Counted from the stretch's first letter, positions 7,664-16,806 are shown. The stretch is DNA of 64,000 bases from Cytophagales bacterium CG12_big_fil_rev_8_21_14_0_65_40_12 (GCA_002786855.1 PCUU01000062.1:1-64000); one strand, 5' to 3'. Program-made: numbers and translations. Notes: a model not told the origin generated them from the letters alone.

Positions 7664-8113
7664 ATGGCACTTAAAGTAGGCGACAAAGCCCCAAATTTTA
7701 AAGGAATCGATCAAAACAGCAATCCAATTCAACTTTCTGATTTTGCTGGCAGAAAGCTCGTGCTTTATTTCTACCCCAAAGACAATACTCCTGGCTGCAC
7801 CACCCAAGCCTGCAACCTTCGCGATAATTACGATGCCCTTTTAAAGGCTGGCTATGCAGTTGTTGGAATTAGTTCTGACTCAGCCAAAATGCATCTGAAA
7901 TTTATTGATAAATTTGAGCTCCCTTTCCCCCTTATTGCTGACGAAGACAAAAGCATTCATGAGCAATTTGGAACGTGGGTAGAAAAATCAATGTATGGTC
8001 GCTCTTACATGGGCACTGCAAGGACCACTTTCGTGATTGATGAAAATGGTGTGATTGCCGAAATCATTGAAAAGGTAAATACAAAGGAACACAGTAGTCA
8101 AATACTGAAATAA
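7664..8113 (+). CDS. bcp: Thioredoxin-dependent thiol peroxidase (Bcp/PrxQ)
   Basis: The 149-aa AhpC/TSA-fold peroxiredoxin carries the Bcp signature TPGCTTQAC. The peroxidatic Cys45 and resolving Cys50 are five residues apart, as in the atypical 2-Cys PrxQ group. It reduces hydroperoxides in the cytosol using thioredoxin. The gene starts 2 bases after the M23 peptidase stop and is followed 23 bases later by the transketolase genes, so all may be cotranscribed. Length matches the family. Confidence 0.93.
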   Translation: MALKVGDKAPNFKGIDQNSNPIQLSDFAGRKLVLYFYPKDNTPGCTTQACNLRDNYDALLKAGYAVVGISSDSAKMHLKFIDKFELPFPLIADEDKSIHEQFGTWVEKSMYGRSYMGTARTTFVIDENGVIAEIIEKVNTKEHSSQILK

Positions 8114-8136
8114 TTTTTTAACCAACACATAAAAGC

Positions 8137-8985
8137 GTGGATAAACCGAGTATTGAAGAACTTGAGCGAATTGCCTCTCAAGTAAGAAGAGACATAGTGC
8201 GCATGGTGCATGCCGTAAACTCCGGTCACCCAGGTGGCTCTTTAGGATGTACGGACTTTTTGACCGCACTCTATTTCAACATCATGGAAATCAAAAAACC
8301 ATTCGATATGAATGGAAAAGACGAAGATCTTTTCTTCCTGTCCAATGGCCATATCTCCCCTGTTTGGTATAGCGTTTTGGCACGAAGCGGTTATTTTGAA
8401 GTATCAGAATTAGCCACCTTCAGAAAATTGAATTCAAGAGTGCAAGGTCACCCAGCTACGGAAGAAGGTTTACCGGGCATTCGCGTGGCTTCTGGCTCTT
8501 TAGGACAAGGCCTGTCTGTTGCCTGTGGAGCTGCCCAAGCCAAAAAACTGAATGGCGATAAGCATAAAGTTTTTGTGTTGATGGGTGATGGAGAATTAGA
8601 CGAAGGTCAAGTTTGGGAAGCCGCCATGTATGCTGCTCACCATAAAATCGATAATATCATCGCTACAGTAGACCTTAACGGACAGCAAATTGATGGCCCA
8701 ACTGCCAAAGTGATGGATTTGAAAGATGTAAAAGCCAAATGGCAAGCCTTTGGTTGGGACGTGATCGAAAGCGATGGCAACGATATGAAATCGGTGATCA
8801 ATGCCATGAAATTGGCGAAGTCACTTTCCGGAAAAGGAAAACCAGTGATCAATTTAATGAAAACTGAGATGGGTGCTGGTGTTGATTTCATGATGGGCTC
8901 GCACAAATGGCATGGTGTAGCTCCGAATGACGAGCAATTGGCCAATGCCCTTTCGCAACTTGAAGAAACCCTTGGAGACTATTAA
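8137..8985 (+). CDS. Transketolase N-terminal subunit
   Basis: The 282-aa protein is the thiamine-diphosphate-binding half of a split transketolase. It shows VNSGHPGGSLG near residue 28, SNGHISPVWY near 69 and the ThDP motif GDGELDEGQVWEA near 150. It functions with the C-terminal half encoded directly downstream in the pentose phosphate pathway. Translation appears to begin at a GTG (8137); no in-frame ATG precedes the conserved start. The two halves are 11 bases apart. Confidence 0.93.
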   Translation: MDKPSIEELERIASQVRRDIVRMVHAVNSGHPGGSLGCTDFLTALYFNIMEIKKPFDMNGKDEDLFFLSNGHISPVWYSVLARSGYFEVSELATFRKLNSRVQGHPATEEGLPGIRVASGSLGQGLSVACGAAQAKKLNGDKHKVFVLMGDGELDEGQVWEAAMYAAHHKIDNIIATVDLNGQQIDGPTAKVMDLKDVKAKWQAFGWDVIESDGNDMKSVINAMKLAKSLSGKGKPVINLMKTEMGAGVDFMMGSHKWHGVAPNDEQLANALSQLEETLGDY

Positions 8986-8996
8986 TCGCTGAATCA

Positions 8997-9950
8997 ATGA
9001 CTAAATATACTTATACAAAAACACAGGATACACGTTCAGGATTTGGCGATGGATTGCTTGAATTAGGAAGAACCAACCCGAATGTGGTTGCGCTTTGTGC
9101 TGACTTGGTGGGCTCCCTAAAAATGCAAGACTTCATCAACGAATTCCCTGAAAGATTTTTTCAAGTGGGTATTGCTGAAGCCAATATGATGGGCTTAGCA
9201 GCGGGCATGACCATTGGAGGTAAAATCCCATTCACAGGTACCTTTGCTAACTTTTCAACTGGCCGTGTTTACGATCAAATCCGTCAGTCCATTGCTTATT
9301 CTGAAAAGAACGTAAAGATTTGTGCTTCTCATGCTGGCTTAACGCTTGGCGAAGATGGCGCAACGCATCAGATCTTGGAAGATATTGGCATGATGAAAAT
9401 GTTGCCGCATATGACGGTCATCAATCCATGCGATTACAATCAAACGAAGGCTGCCACCATTGCTATTGCAGCACACGAAGGCCCTGTTTATTTAAGATTC
9501 GGAAGACCGAAAGTACCTATTTTCACTCCTGCTGATCAGAAATTCGAAATCGGAAAAGCTTTGAAGCTTATCGAAGGAACTGACGTTACCATTTTCGCTA
9601 CCGGCCACCTCGTGTGGGAAGCGATTGTAGCTGAGGCTGAATTGGCAAAAGAAGGCATCAGTGTAGAAGTGATTAACATTCACACCATTAAACCATTGGA
9701 TGTTGAAGCGATCTTGGAATCGGTTAGAAAAACGGGTTGTGCGGTATCCGCAGAAGAGCATCAAATGAATGGTGGTTTAGGAGATAGCGTTGCGCAAACC
9801 CTTGCCTTGCATCATCCAGCACCATTAGAAATGGTGGCAGTTAACGATTCCTTCGGGGAAAGTGGCACGCCAGAAGAGCTAATGACCAAGTATGGCATTG
9901 ATGCTGCTCACATTATTAAAGCCGCTAAAAAAGTAATGAAGCGAAAGTAA
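8997..9950 (+). CDS. Transketolase C-terminal subunit
   Basis: The 317-aa protein has the pyrimidine-binding domain (FQVGIAEANMMGLAAGM near residue 56, GLTLGEDGATHQILEDI near 114) and the C-terminal transketolase domain (EEHQMNGGLGDSVAQ near 252). It pairs with the N-terminal subunit 11 bases upstream to form the active transketolase. A hairpin terminator follows at 9977-10006. Confidence 0.93.
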   Translation: MTKYTYTKTQDTRSGFGDGLLELGRTNPNVVALCADLVGSLKMQDFINEFPERFFQVGIAEANMMGLAAGMTIGGKIPFTGTFANFSTGRVYDQIRQSIAYSEKNVKICASHAGLTLGEDGATHQILEDIGMMKMLPHMTVINPCDYNQTKAATIAIAAHEGPVYLRFGRPKVPIFTPADQKFEIGKALKLIEGTDVTIFATGHLVWEAIVAEAELAKEGISVEVINIHTIKPLDVEAILESVRKTGCAVSAEEHQMNGGLGDSVAQTLALHHPAPLEMVAVNDSFGESGTPEELMTKYGIDAAHIIKAAKKVMKRK

Positions 9951-9976
9951 TTTCACTTTATTCCATAAAATACAGA

Positions 9977-10006
9977 AAGCCCGACTTGAGAGAGTTGGGC
10001 TTTTTT
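9977..10006 (+). terminator. Terminator of the transketolase operon
   Basis: AAGCCCGACTT pairs imperfectly with AGTTGGGCTT and is followed by TTTTTT. It lies 27 bases after the stop codon. Confidence 0.8.
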
Positions 10007-10090
10007 GTGTTTAGTTTTTACTATTGGTTATGTCAGAAGTTTTGGGTTACTTTCTAAAGAAATCGAGCAATAGTTCAAAAGCTTCAAGTC

Positions 10091-10510
10091 ATGAGACATT
10101 TCTTTAATATTCTAATTTCAGCTTTATTACTGTCAAGTTGTACTCAAAGCACCTCAAATGAAAAAGTTGAGATTAATCAAGAAGCAAATTTTTCAAAGAC
10201 TGAAATTTCAATTTTCACCATTTCAGCTATAATGCATCAATCACCTTCAATCATTTCTGCTAACCAAGAAAATGGCATCTATTTAGTAACATATAATAGG
10301 CCTTCGGATGGGAAAACGTTCGCTTATAAAGTCAAATTTGATGGAGTTGACAAGGTTATTTGGGCAACCATCGATGGACGATGGAGAAATTCAGAACTTG
10401 ATGAGGAAATTAAATACAGTGTTGAGGGTGATAAATTAAAAATTACTCAAAAATTTAGTGATGGCTCAAAAAGTGAAAAAGAGTTTCTAAAAAACAATAT
10501 TGAAGATTAA
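10091..10510 (+). CDS. Small hypothetical lipoprotein
   Basis: The 139-aa protein has a lipoprotein signal peptide with lipobox LSSC (Cys at 17). The mature part is mainly beta-strand-like, with a stretch YKVKFDGVDKVIWATIDGRW near residues 77-96. I do not recognise a family. The coding sequence is AT-rich and the neighbours are the transketolase operon and a HEPN-like gene, so this may be the start of a small accessory segment. Confidence 0.65.
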   Translation: MRHFFNILISALLLSSCTQSTSNEKVEINQEANFSKTEISIFTISAIMHQSPSIISANQENGIYLVTYNRPSDGKTFAYKVKFDGVDKVIWATIDGRWRNSELDEEIKYSVEGDKLKITQKFSDGSKSEKEFLKNNIED

Positions 10511-10637
10511 TAGCCTTCTAATATAATGAAACCTTTCTATGGACAAACTTCATGAAACGCTTCTCATACTACAACATTTCGGAAATGTGATTGAGAGTCG
10601 AACTAATTATTGAAAACGAAAAAATGGAGTTGACACC

Positions 10638-11159
10638 TTGGACATTATTGCTAATGAACTGATCAAACATTTTGAGAAAGGACATCCAATCAATTCATTT
10701 AATGACGCAAAAAAGCAAGAAGAAATTTCAAGAGAAGTTTCTGACTTCCGTTTGATACTACATAATTACATTAGACTAAACATTATTGATATGTGTTCCT
10801 TCATTGATGAGTACAATAGCTTTTTCAAGGAAACAATAACAGTTGAGGAGAGGATATCTCAAAGGATAAAAAAAGTCAAGGATAAAAATAAAGTCATTAA
10901 AAAAAGAATTGACTGGCAGAAACTAAAAACGATCCGAAATATCTCTATGGCTCACAACTTAAGAGATAGAAAGAGTAGGAACGAGCTATCACTAGACAAT
11001 CTCAAACTCTTAACTAATGAACTCTCTAGTCTAGAGGTGGGAATTAAATATTCAGAAGTTGTGATATTCATGTTTGAAAATATTAAAAACGAATTCTCAC
11101 ACGAGCTGTTAGAAGCTGAGAAATCACTGCAGGTTCTCCGAACCTGTGACGATTTATAA
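10638..11159 (+). CDS. HEPN-like (AbiU2-type) protein, possibly 5'-interrupted
   Basis: The alpha-helical 173-aa protein contains IRNISMAHN (about residue 98-106), which fits the R-X4-6-H signature of HEPN ribonuclease domains, in a layout like AbiU2-type proteins. No ATG opens this frame; the only usable start is the TTG at 10638. In the same frame, 10539-10610 encodes a 24-residue peptide beginning with ATG and ending at the TGA 10611-10613. The original gene may therefore be 10539-11159 with one in-frame nonsense codon. A 13-bp perfect stem-loop (11155-11183) follows. HEPN proteins commonly act in toxin-antitoxin or abortive-infection systems, but no partner gene is visible. Confidence 0.55.
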   Translation: MDIIANELIKHFEKGHPINSFNDAKKQEEISREVSDFRLILHNYIRLNIIDMCSFIDEYNSFFKETITVEERISQRIKKVKDKNKVIKKRIDWQKLKTIRNISMAHNLRDRKSRNELSLDNLKLLTNELSSLEVGIKYSEVVIFMFENIKNEFSHELLEAEKSLQVLRTCDDL

Positions 11160-11183
11160 TAAAGGACTCTGTCCTTTATTATA
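11155..11183. terminator. Perfect 13-bp stem-loop at the end of the HEPN-like gene
   Basis: TATAATAAAGGAC-TCT-GTCCTTTATTATA overlaps the stop codon of the HEPN-like gene. It lacks a long T-tail, so it may be a weak terminator or an mRNA-end stabiliser. Confidence 0.55.
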
Positions 11184-11550
11184 GTTATCCCGCTTAGGCG
11201 GTATGTATCGTCCTGAAACTCTCGAAGCATCAGGATCAGGATGACGGTCTATTCGGAGCGTCATGCCGCTCCGAAGCCTCGGAGTTGTTTCAGTATCCCT
11301 AATTTACCCTCCTGTCCTCTCTTCTCCTTCTGATATTTCATTCCATGGGTTTCGGAGCTTTGGAATTTCACGTCTCAAAATCACCCCCCTTTGCATTACT
11401 GAAAAAGACCTCTGCGAGGTGACTTAGGCGAGTGAAGCAAACTGAATCAACGAGATTTTCTGTTTGCTTATCTAAGCAAATCCTTCGCTTATCGAAGATT
11501 CAAATTTGACCATGATGTCATGTCTACTTTCGTCATAGATAAAAGCCAAA
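11184..11550. repeat. Intergenic region with REP-like palindromes
   Basis: No gene is seen here. Visible structure includes the hairpin TCGGAGC-GTCATGCC-GCTCCGA and outer complementary arms CTGAAAC / GTTTCAG around it, within roughly 11210-11300. TCAGGATCAGGATGACG is also present. This composition is typical of extragenic palindromic repeats in Bacteroidota. The rest, up to the response regulator at 11551, is unremarkable. Confidence 0.5.
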
Positions 11551-11937
11551 ATGATGAAAACGCTCAACACGAATCATGGTTTAAAACTCTTGATTGTCGA
11601 TGACCATCCACTTAATTTAAAGCTCCTTTCCATTTTTATGACCAAATGGAATTACGACTTCGACCTTGCTGAAAATGGCAGAACAGCCGTGGATAAAGCA
11701 AAGGCTAATCACTATGATTATATCCTCATGGACGTTCAATTACCTGATATTTCAGGCCCTGAGGCAATAAAAGAAATTAAGACTTTCGACAATGCCAGCC
11801 AAGTAATCTACCTTACTGGCATGGACATGAGTTATGACTTAGGAAATGCGAATGGCTCAGCATACCTTCAAAAACCTTATAATCCAATGGCCTTAAAAAG
11901 CATGATTGAAAACGGCACAAGACAAATAGCAGCTTAG
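11551..11937 (+). CDS. Single-domain response regulator (CheY-like receiver)
   Basis: The 128-aa protein consists of one receiver domain. The acidic pair in VDDHP near residue 17 and the phospho-acceptor Asp in LMDVQLPD near 67 are present. So are the Thr in YLTGMD near 90 and the Lys of LQKPYNP near 110. It has no output domain, so it probably works in a phosphorelay or by protein-protein interaction. No histidine kinase is adjacent. The start could be the ATG at 11551 or the one three bases later. Confidence 0.85.
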   Translation: MMKTLNTNHGLKLLIVDDHPLNLKLLSIFMTKWNYDFDLAENGRTAVDKAKANHYDYILMDVQLPDISGPEAIKEIKTFDNASQVIYLTGMDMSYDLGNANGSAYLQKPYNPMALKSMIENGTRQIAA

Positions 11938-11985
11938 ACTTTTCTCTCTTACTGCATCTCTTATTCAAAAAGCCAGCAAACTAGA

Positions 11986-12101
11986 CCCTTCGTGCCTCAG
12001 GGTGAGAAAGAGGGCAATTTCATTTTTATCGAAGATTAGTTATTACTCAAACGAGAACATTACCTTCTTTGCACGTTCCTTTCTATCCTGAGGCACGAAG
12101 G
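11986..12101. repeat. Inverted repeat pair around CCTTCGTGCCTCAGG
   Basis: CCTTCGTGCCTCAGGGTGAG (from 11987) is inverted at 12079-12101 (CTTTCTATCCTGAGGCACGAAGG), with about 21 of 24 positions matching and about 70 bases between the arms. This is a REP-like extragenic palindrome lying between the convergent receiver and GT39 genes. Confidence 0.65.
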
Positions 12102-12155
12102 AACTAAAAGGAATATCAAGTCAACCTATTTCAAGACGATACACTTTGCGGTAAA

Positions 12156-13730
12156 CTAATCCCAGTTCACCCGAATCAAGTAAATGGGTTTATCATGGTA
12201 GTGGAATTCTTCTGCGACCGAGTATCCTGATTCAGGCAAATCTTCACCATAAACGAAGTAATACCCCGATTCGAAAAGCTCCTTTTGACTTATGATGTCT
12301 TGTCTAGCTCCTTCTAAATAAAACACAATCGTCAACGACATGCGGACATCTCCAAATCGATATAAAGGCTCTCCTTGCGTAATTTCAGCGATTTTCAAAC
12401 CTAAAGCTTTATCTTCCGCTGCTCCAGTTGTCATTTGCCGAGTGACAGGCACGGTGAAAGAATAGGCTAACCTTAACACCAGGAAAGCCCCAATAATGAT
12501 CAAGTAGGCTTGGATATTTTTCTTAGTATAAAGCCACCATAAAGTGAGTAACAAGAGCTCTAACAAAATGACTATCACCAGAAGATTACTAACTATATCC
12601 AACTGCTCAATAAAGAGCATAATTGGCAAAGCAATAGTAGCAATAGAGAGCAATGTATAAGTCAATATTTTGGTGTATTTCTTTACCCCATTTGAATTGG
12701 TGTGGCTTAAGCCTACTAGAATAATGGTAATCAGAAGAGGAAAAAGCGGGTAAATGTACCTTGACTTGGCTTCTGCCGAAAACCAATACACTAGAAAATT
12801 AGCCGCAAAAAGCAACGCTACTAAAACTATAAATCTGTTGGACTTCAGATGATCTCTTACGCTCTTAAAGAAGAGCACCGGAATAAAGAAACTCACAGGA
12901 AGTAAGTTCGCCAAAGTAATCAGCGGGAAGGTCAAAAAGTGTTTTAGTAAAGCCGGAAAGCCTCCACCTACTGCCTTGTCTGCAGATTCAGAAAATAAAG
13001 TAGCAATCCAGCCATTAGGGTCTTCGCGCAACGAATAAGCATAAAAGTACAGGGCCAAGCATCCGAAAAACAAAACGATTGAAACGACATGCTGAATGGA
13101 AAATAGCACCCTGAATTTTCGCTCATAAATGAAATAAACCAGCAATGAAATGGCCAGATAAGGCAGGGAAGTAAGTCCTTTGGTTAAAAATCCAACAGCC
13201 GTTAGTCCATAGACTATTAAGAATAAAGGCCAATATTTCTCCCTCTCTCCAAAGTGAATAATGACCACAAAGACTAAGAAAGTAACCAGTGAGTAAAAGA
13301 GGTCAATCTCTCCTATCATGCTGAAATAGAAGAGAATATCTACGCAAGCAATATAGCTGAGGGCCGCATAAACTGCCAGCCGCTCTCCTATTCTTGATTT
13401 AAAGAATCGATAAACTACGCCTCCGGTAATCAAAAGAGAAACTACAGAGACAATCCTTGTGGCAAATTCAGAATAACTCCCAAAAAGCTGATAAGAGAGG
13501 ATCAACAACCAATTATAAAATGGAGGTTTCCGAAAGTAAAGATCACCCGTTTGGGTGGGTACCAAATAATTATCCCTAAAGATCATTTCAAGGGCAATTA
13601 ATCCTCTTCTGGGTTCTTCTAAATAGAGCGGATAAATCCCAAGATTCACCAATAATGCGAAAAGCATCAAAATCAATAGGCCCAGCAGGGTCAACCGCTC
13701 GTTTTTATTGAATTCGCTATTCAGGATCAT
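12156..13730 (-). CDS. GT39-family membrane glycosyltransferase (ArnT/PMT-like)
   Basis: The 524-aa polytopic protein has about eleven to twelve hydrophobic segments. The first periplasmic loop carries LEEPRRGLIALEMI near residue 36 and FRKPPFYNWL near 65, the acidic and KPP motifs of the PMT_2 fold that use polyprenyl-phosphate sugars. Such enzymes transfer a sugar to lipid A, glycans or proteins on the periplasmic side. The acceptor cannot be told from context. It is monocistronic; REP-like inverted repeats lie downstream. Confidence 0.82.
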   Translation of the reverse strand: MILNSEFNKNERLTLLGLLILMLFALLVNLGIYPLYLEEPRRGLIALEMIFRDNYLVPTQTGDLYFRKPPFYNWLLILSYQLFGSYSEFATRIVSVVSLLITGGVVYRFFKSRIGERLAVYAALSYIACVDILFYFSMIGEIDLFYSLVTFLVFVVIIHFGEREKYWPLFLIVYGLTAVGFLTKGLTSLPYLAISLLVYFIYERKFRVLFSIQHVVSIVLFFGCLALYFYAYSLREDPNGWIATLFSESADKAVGGGFPALLKHFLTFPLITLANLLPVSFFIPVLFFKSVRDHLKSNRFIVLVALLFAANFLVYWFSAEAKSRYIYPLFPLLITIILVGLSHTNSNGVKKYTKILTYTLLSIATIALPIMLFIEQLDIVSNLLVIVILLELLLLTLWWLYTKKNIQAYLIIIGAFLVLRLAYSFTVPVTRQMTTGAAEDKALGLKIAEITQGEPLYRFGDVRMSLTIVFYLEGARQDIISQKELFESGYYFVYGEDLPESGYSVAEEFHYHDKPIYLIRVNWD

Positions 13731-13857
13731 GGCGTAAAAATACTGGTTTAAGTGGTATTCCTTTTAGGCTTGAATTGAAATGCGTTGTTTTTTAAAAATA
13801 CTTCGGCCAGAATGGAGCATACATTTCACTTTAAAGCTTTAGTCATTACTTTCGCAT

Positions 13858-15048
13858 ATGGATCCACAAAGCGTATTTCTAAATCATTTGGCCCAAACTT
13901 CGCCCTTCCCTTTAAAAATCGAAGTCGCCAAAGCTGAAGGGACCTATATTTATGATGTGGATGGTAAATCCTATCTCGATTTTATTTCGGGAATAGCCGT
14001 CACGAATATTGGACATCGCCATCCACACGTTGTCAATGCGATTAAACATCAGCTCGACCAATACATGCATGTAATGGCCTATGGTGAGTTTATCCAAACC
14101 CCACAGAACAAGCTCGCTGAGAAATTAGCATCGCTACTTCCACCTCAATTGAACAGCTGCTATTTCGTAAACTCTGGCGCAGAAGCCAATGAGGGTGCGC
14201 TAAAGCTAGCTAAAAGAGTGACAGGCAGAACGCAAATTATATCCTGCAAAAAGTCTTATCATGGAAGCACACACGGGGCACTAAGTGTTTCTGGAAACGA
14301 AGTTAAAAAATACGCATTTCGTCCCTTGCTCCCTGATGTTCATTTTATTGAGTTCAATAAGATGGATGACCTGGCCATGATTACAACTCAAACTGCTTGT
14401 GTGATCATAGAGCCAATTCAGGGTGATGCGGGGGTTAGGATTCCATCTTTGGTGTATATGAAAGCGCTAAGAGAACGTTGCACGGCAATGGGCGCTCTCC
14501 TTATTTTTGACGAAATCCAAACGGGATTCGGAAGAACAGGGACACTCTTTTGCTTCGAACAAATGGGAGTAATTCCAGACATTCTCACCATAGCAAAGGC
14601 CATGGGCGGAGGAATGCCAATAGGCGGTTTCATCTCTTCGAAAGAAAACATGGACCTTTTTACTCATAACCCCATGTTGGGCCACATTACCACTTTTGGT
14701 GGACATCCAGTGGTTTGTGCTTCCGCACTCGCCAACCTTGAAGTGATAGAAAACGAAAGTCTTTTAGCTGATGTAGAAGAAAAAGGTGCATTGATTGAAA
14801 GCCTGATAGGACATCCCAAAATCATTGAAATCAGAAGACGCGGATTAATGTTTGCGGTGGAGTTTGAATCCGCTGAATTGGTGGCCCAAATCGTCAATAA
14901 ATGCCTAGAAAATGGATTAATCACTTTCTGGTTCTTGTCATGTCCCGAAAGTTTTAGGTTGGCTCCACCTCTTACAATAAGTGTACAAGAGATCGAAAAA
15001 GGCTGCAAAATTATCAGAGGCGCAATTGAGGAAGTGTTCTCTATTTAA
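13858..15048 (+). CDS. Class III PLP-dependent aminotransferase
   Basis: The 396-aa fold-type I enzyme shows VNSGAEANEGALKLAKR near residue 106, the Asp of LIFDEIQTGFGRTG near 216-229 and the PLP-binding Lys in ILTIAKAMGGGMPIGG (about Lys247). These are features of the acetylornithine/ornithine/4-aminobutyrate aminotransferase group. The exact substrate is unresolved; a catabolic or arginine-related role is plausible. It is transcribed alone, divergent from the GT39 gene. Confidence 0.87.
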   Translation: MDPQSVFLNHLAQTSPFPLKIEVAKAEGTYIYDVDGKSYLDFISGIAVTNIGHRHPHVVNAIKHQLDQYMHVMAYGEFIQTPQNKLAEKLASLLPPQLNSCYFVNSGAEANEGALKLAKRVTGRTQIISCKKSYHGSTHGALSVSGNEVKKYAFRPLLPDVHFIEFNKMDDLAMITTQTACVIIEPIQGDAGVRIPSLVYMKALRERCTAMGALLIFDEIQTGFGRTGTLFCFEQMGVIPDILTIAKAMGGGMPIGGFISSKENMDLFTHNPMLGHITTFGGHPVVCASALANLEVIENESLLADVEEKGALIESLIGHPKIIEIRRRGLMFAVEFESAELVAQIVNKCLENGLITFWFLSCPESFRLAPPLTISVQEIEKGCKIIRGAIEEVFSI

Positions 15049-15104
15049 ATTGCCGCCTCTCAACCTCACTGGTCCAACCATCTTTTATAGATAAATAATC
15101 ATTA

Positions 15105-15129
15105 GTTTGTCGGTAGTATAATTACAAAC
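15105..15129. promoter_or_regulatory. Inverted repeat GTTTGT-N13-ACAAAC before the sigma factor
   Basis: A spaced inverted repeat at 15105-15110 and 15124-15129, about 30 bases upstream of the GTG start of the sigma-factor gene. It may be an operator or part of the promoter region; no other copy was noticed. Confidence 0.3.
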
Positions 15130-15158
15130 CGTAATTTACCCTCACTAATAAAGCCAAC

Positions 15159-16034
15159 GTGAATCCATTCAAAAGCATCTACAGCACGGACCAAACGGAC
15201 AAAACACTCATCCAGCAAGTTTTGGAAGGTGATAAAACCTCCCTAACAAAACTCATTGAGAGGCATCAACCTTTCATTTACAACATTGCTTGGAAAATGA
15301 CAGGGAATACAACTGATGCAGAAGACCTCACTCAAGAGACGTTGATTAAAATCATCTCCAATTTAAGCTCCTTCAAACAAGAAAGTGCATTTCAGACTTG
15401 GGCTTATCGCATTGCTAAAAATCATTTTCTGAACAGCCAGAAAAAGCCATCTACATTTTTTGCGAATAACTTTGAAGTGCTAGGGAATCATTTAGACGCA
15501 GCTCCCAATACCGATTTATCGGAAAGCGAAAAAATGGAACAGCGAGAAACCATTCGTGAAGTACGCCTAAACTGCCTTTCGGGAATGTTACTGTGCTTGA
15601 CCAAGGAACAGCGTCTGATTTATATTATTGGCGAAATATTCGGTGCTGACCATAATATCGGCTCTGAAATTATGGAAATCAGCAGGGACAATTACCGAAT
15701 GAAGCTCAGTAAAGCCAGAAAGGACTTGTATAATTTTATGCAAAATAAATGTGGCTTAGTGAACAAAGCCAACCCTTGCAGGTGCCATAAAAAAGTAACC
15801 TTCGCCACTGCAAACGGAATGGTAGATGCCAAGAACCTGCTATTCAATCGAAAAGAGTATTCTACATTTAAAGAACAATTAGAACCTGATGCTAATTTTT
15901 TGGTGGAAGATTCCGAATTGAAAATTGCAGCATTGCATCAGGACCATAGCTTCAAAACAGCTTTTGACAAGAAAAACTTCCTTATCAAACTTCTGGACGA
16001 TGCCAATTGGCAAAGCCGTTTGAACTTGAATTAG
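15159..16034 (+). CDS. ECF-type RNA polymerase sigma factor with Cys-containing extension
   Basis: The 291-aa protein has sigma region 2 (about residues 27-95, with NTTDAEDLTQETLIKI and FQTWAYRIAKNHFLN) and a degenerate sigma region 4 (about 140-195, EIMEISRDNYRMKLSKARKDL). After that come CGLVNKANPCRCHKK (about 198-212), a cluster with three cysteines, and an 80-residue tail. The tail is absent from ordinary ECF sigma factors and may sense redox state, metal or a ligand. No anti-sigma gene is adjacent. Translation starts at GTG 15159. The gene opens a regulator-rich cluster (Crp/Fnr, SnoaL-DUF1330, membrane proteins). Confidence 0.82.
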   Translation: MNPFKSIYSTDQTDKTLIQQVLEGDKTSLTKLIERHQPFIYNIAWKMTGNTTDAEDLTQETLIKIISNLSSFKQESAFQTWAYRIAKNHFLNSQKKPSTFFANNFEVLGNHLDAAPNTDLSESEKMEQRETIREVRLNCLSGMLLCLTKEQRLIYIIGEIFGADHNIGSEIMEISRDNYRMKLSKARKDLYNFMQNKCGLVNKANPCRCHKKVTFATANGMVDAKNLLFNRKEYSTFKEQLEPDANFLVEDSELKIAALHQDHSFKTAFDKKNFLIKLLDDANWQSRLNLN

Positions 16035-16048
16035 AAATAATTTCTTCA

Positions 16049-16062
16049 AAGTCTTTACACAT
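16049..16062 (+). promoter_or_regulatory. Shared motif AAGTCTTTACACAT, copy 1
   Basis: This identical 14-mer occurs again at 18529-18542. Both copies are preceded by TTTCTT and, further upstream, TTAGAAATAA. This copy lies 86 bases before the Crp/Fnr gene. It is a candidate promoter or operator for the nearby sigma factor or the Crp/Fnr protein. Confidence 0.45.
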
Positions 16063-16148
16063 GCCCACAAGGCCTGTCAAATTTCGCAATCTAACTAGGA
16101 AACGTTGGTTGTAGGCAATTTGATCAGCGCAAAAGAAATGAACTAGGG

Positions 16149-16715
16149 ATGCGACAATACATTGAACAAATAACAGGTTTACTTCCAGATGAAGATTGGA
16201 ATCTATACCAGCAACATCTTAAAGTCTGGAAAGCAAAAAAAGGACAAACCATTCTTCCTCTGGGTAAAACATGCCAAACGATTTGGCATATGACAAAGGG
16301 TGCGGTACGAAAGCTTGAGGTGGATAATGGAATTGAGAAAACGACTCATTTTTACGTAGCTCCAAAAATCTTCACTGTACTTCACAGTGCACTCACAGGA
16401 GAACCCAGCGACCTTGCAATCATTTGTGAAGAAGATTGCGAGTTTCTAACACTAGACATAGAAAAACTACAGAATTTGTATCAAAAATCCATTTATATAG
16501 AGCGGGTTGGAAGAAGAATGGCAGAAGAGGAATTCATTGAAGAATTTAGCATGCGCAGAATGTTTCTGAAGTTGGATGCCCTTCAACGCTATGAATACAT
16601 GGAACAAAAGCATCCTGACATTCTTATGCGTTTTCAACTCAAAGATGTGGCTACTTTCCTTGGCATAACCCCTGAAACACTGAGTAGGTTAAGAAAGCTA
16701 CGATTCTCAGTTTAG
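16149..16715 (+). CDS. Crp/Fnr family transcriptional regulator
   Basis: The 188-aa protein has an N-terminal cyclic-nucleotide-binding beta-roll (about 20-115) and a short C-terminal helix-turn-helix, LKDVATFLGITPETLSRLRK (about 165-184). This two-part form is very common in Bacteroidota. The cAMP-contacting RxS motif is not evident and there is no Cys cluster, so the ligand is unknown. The gene follows the ECF sigma factor and is preceded by the 14-mer AAGTCTTTACACAT, which suggests joint control. Confidence 0.87.
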   Translation: MRQYIEQITGLLPDEDWNLYQQHLKVWKAKKGQTILPLGKTCQTIWHMTKGAVRKLEVDNGIEKTTHFYVAPKIFTVLHSALTGEPSDLAIICEEDCEFLTLDIEKLQNLYQKSIYIERVGRRMAEEEFIEEFSMRRMFLKLDALQRYEYMEQKHPDILMRFQLKDVATFLGITPETLSRLRKLRFSV

Positions 16716-16806
16716 CTAAGTTCGAACTTATCATTTGTCAAGTGGATTGAGGATCGCCTTTTCTATCATTACATAATTATGAAATACAAAAATCTAATTT
16801 ATAATT

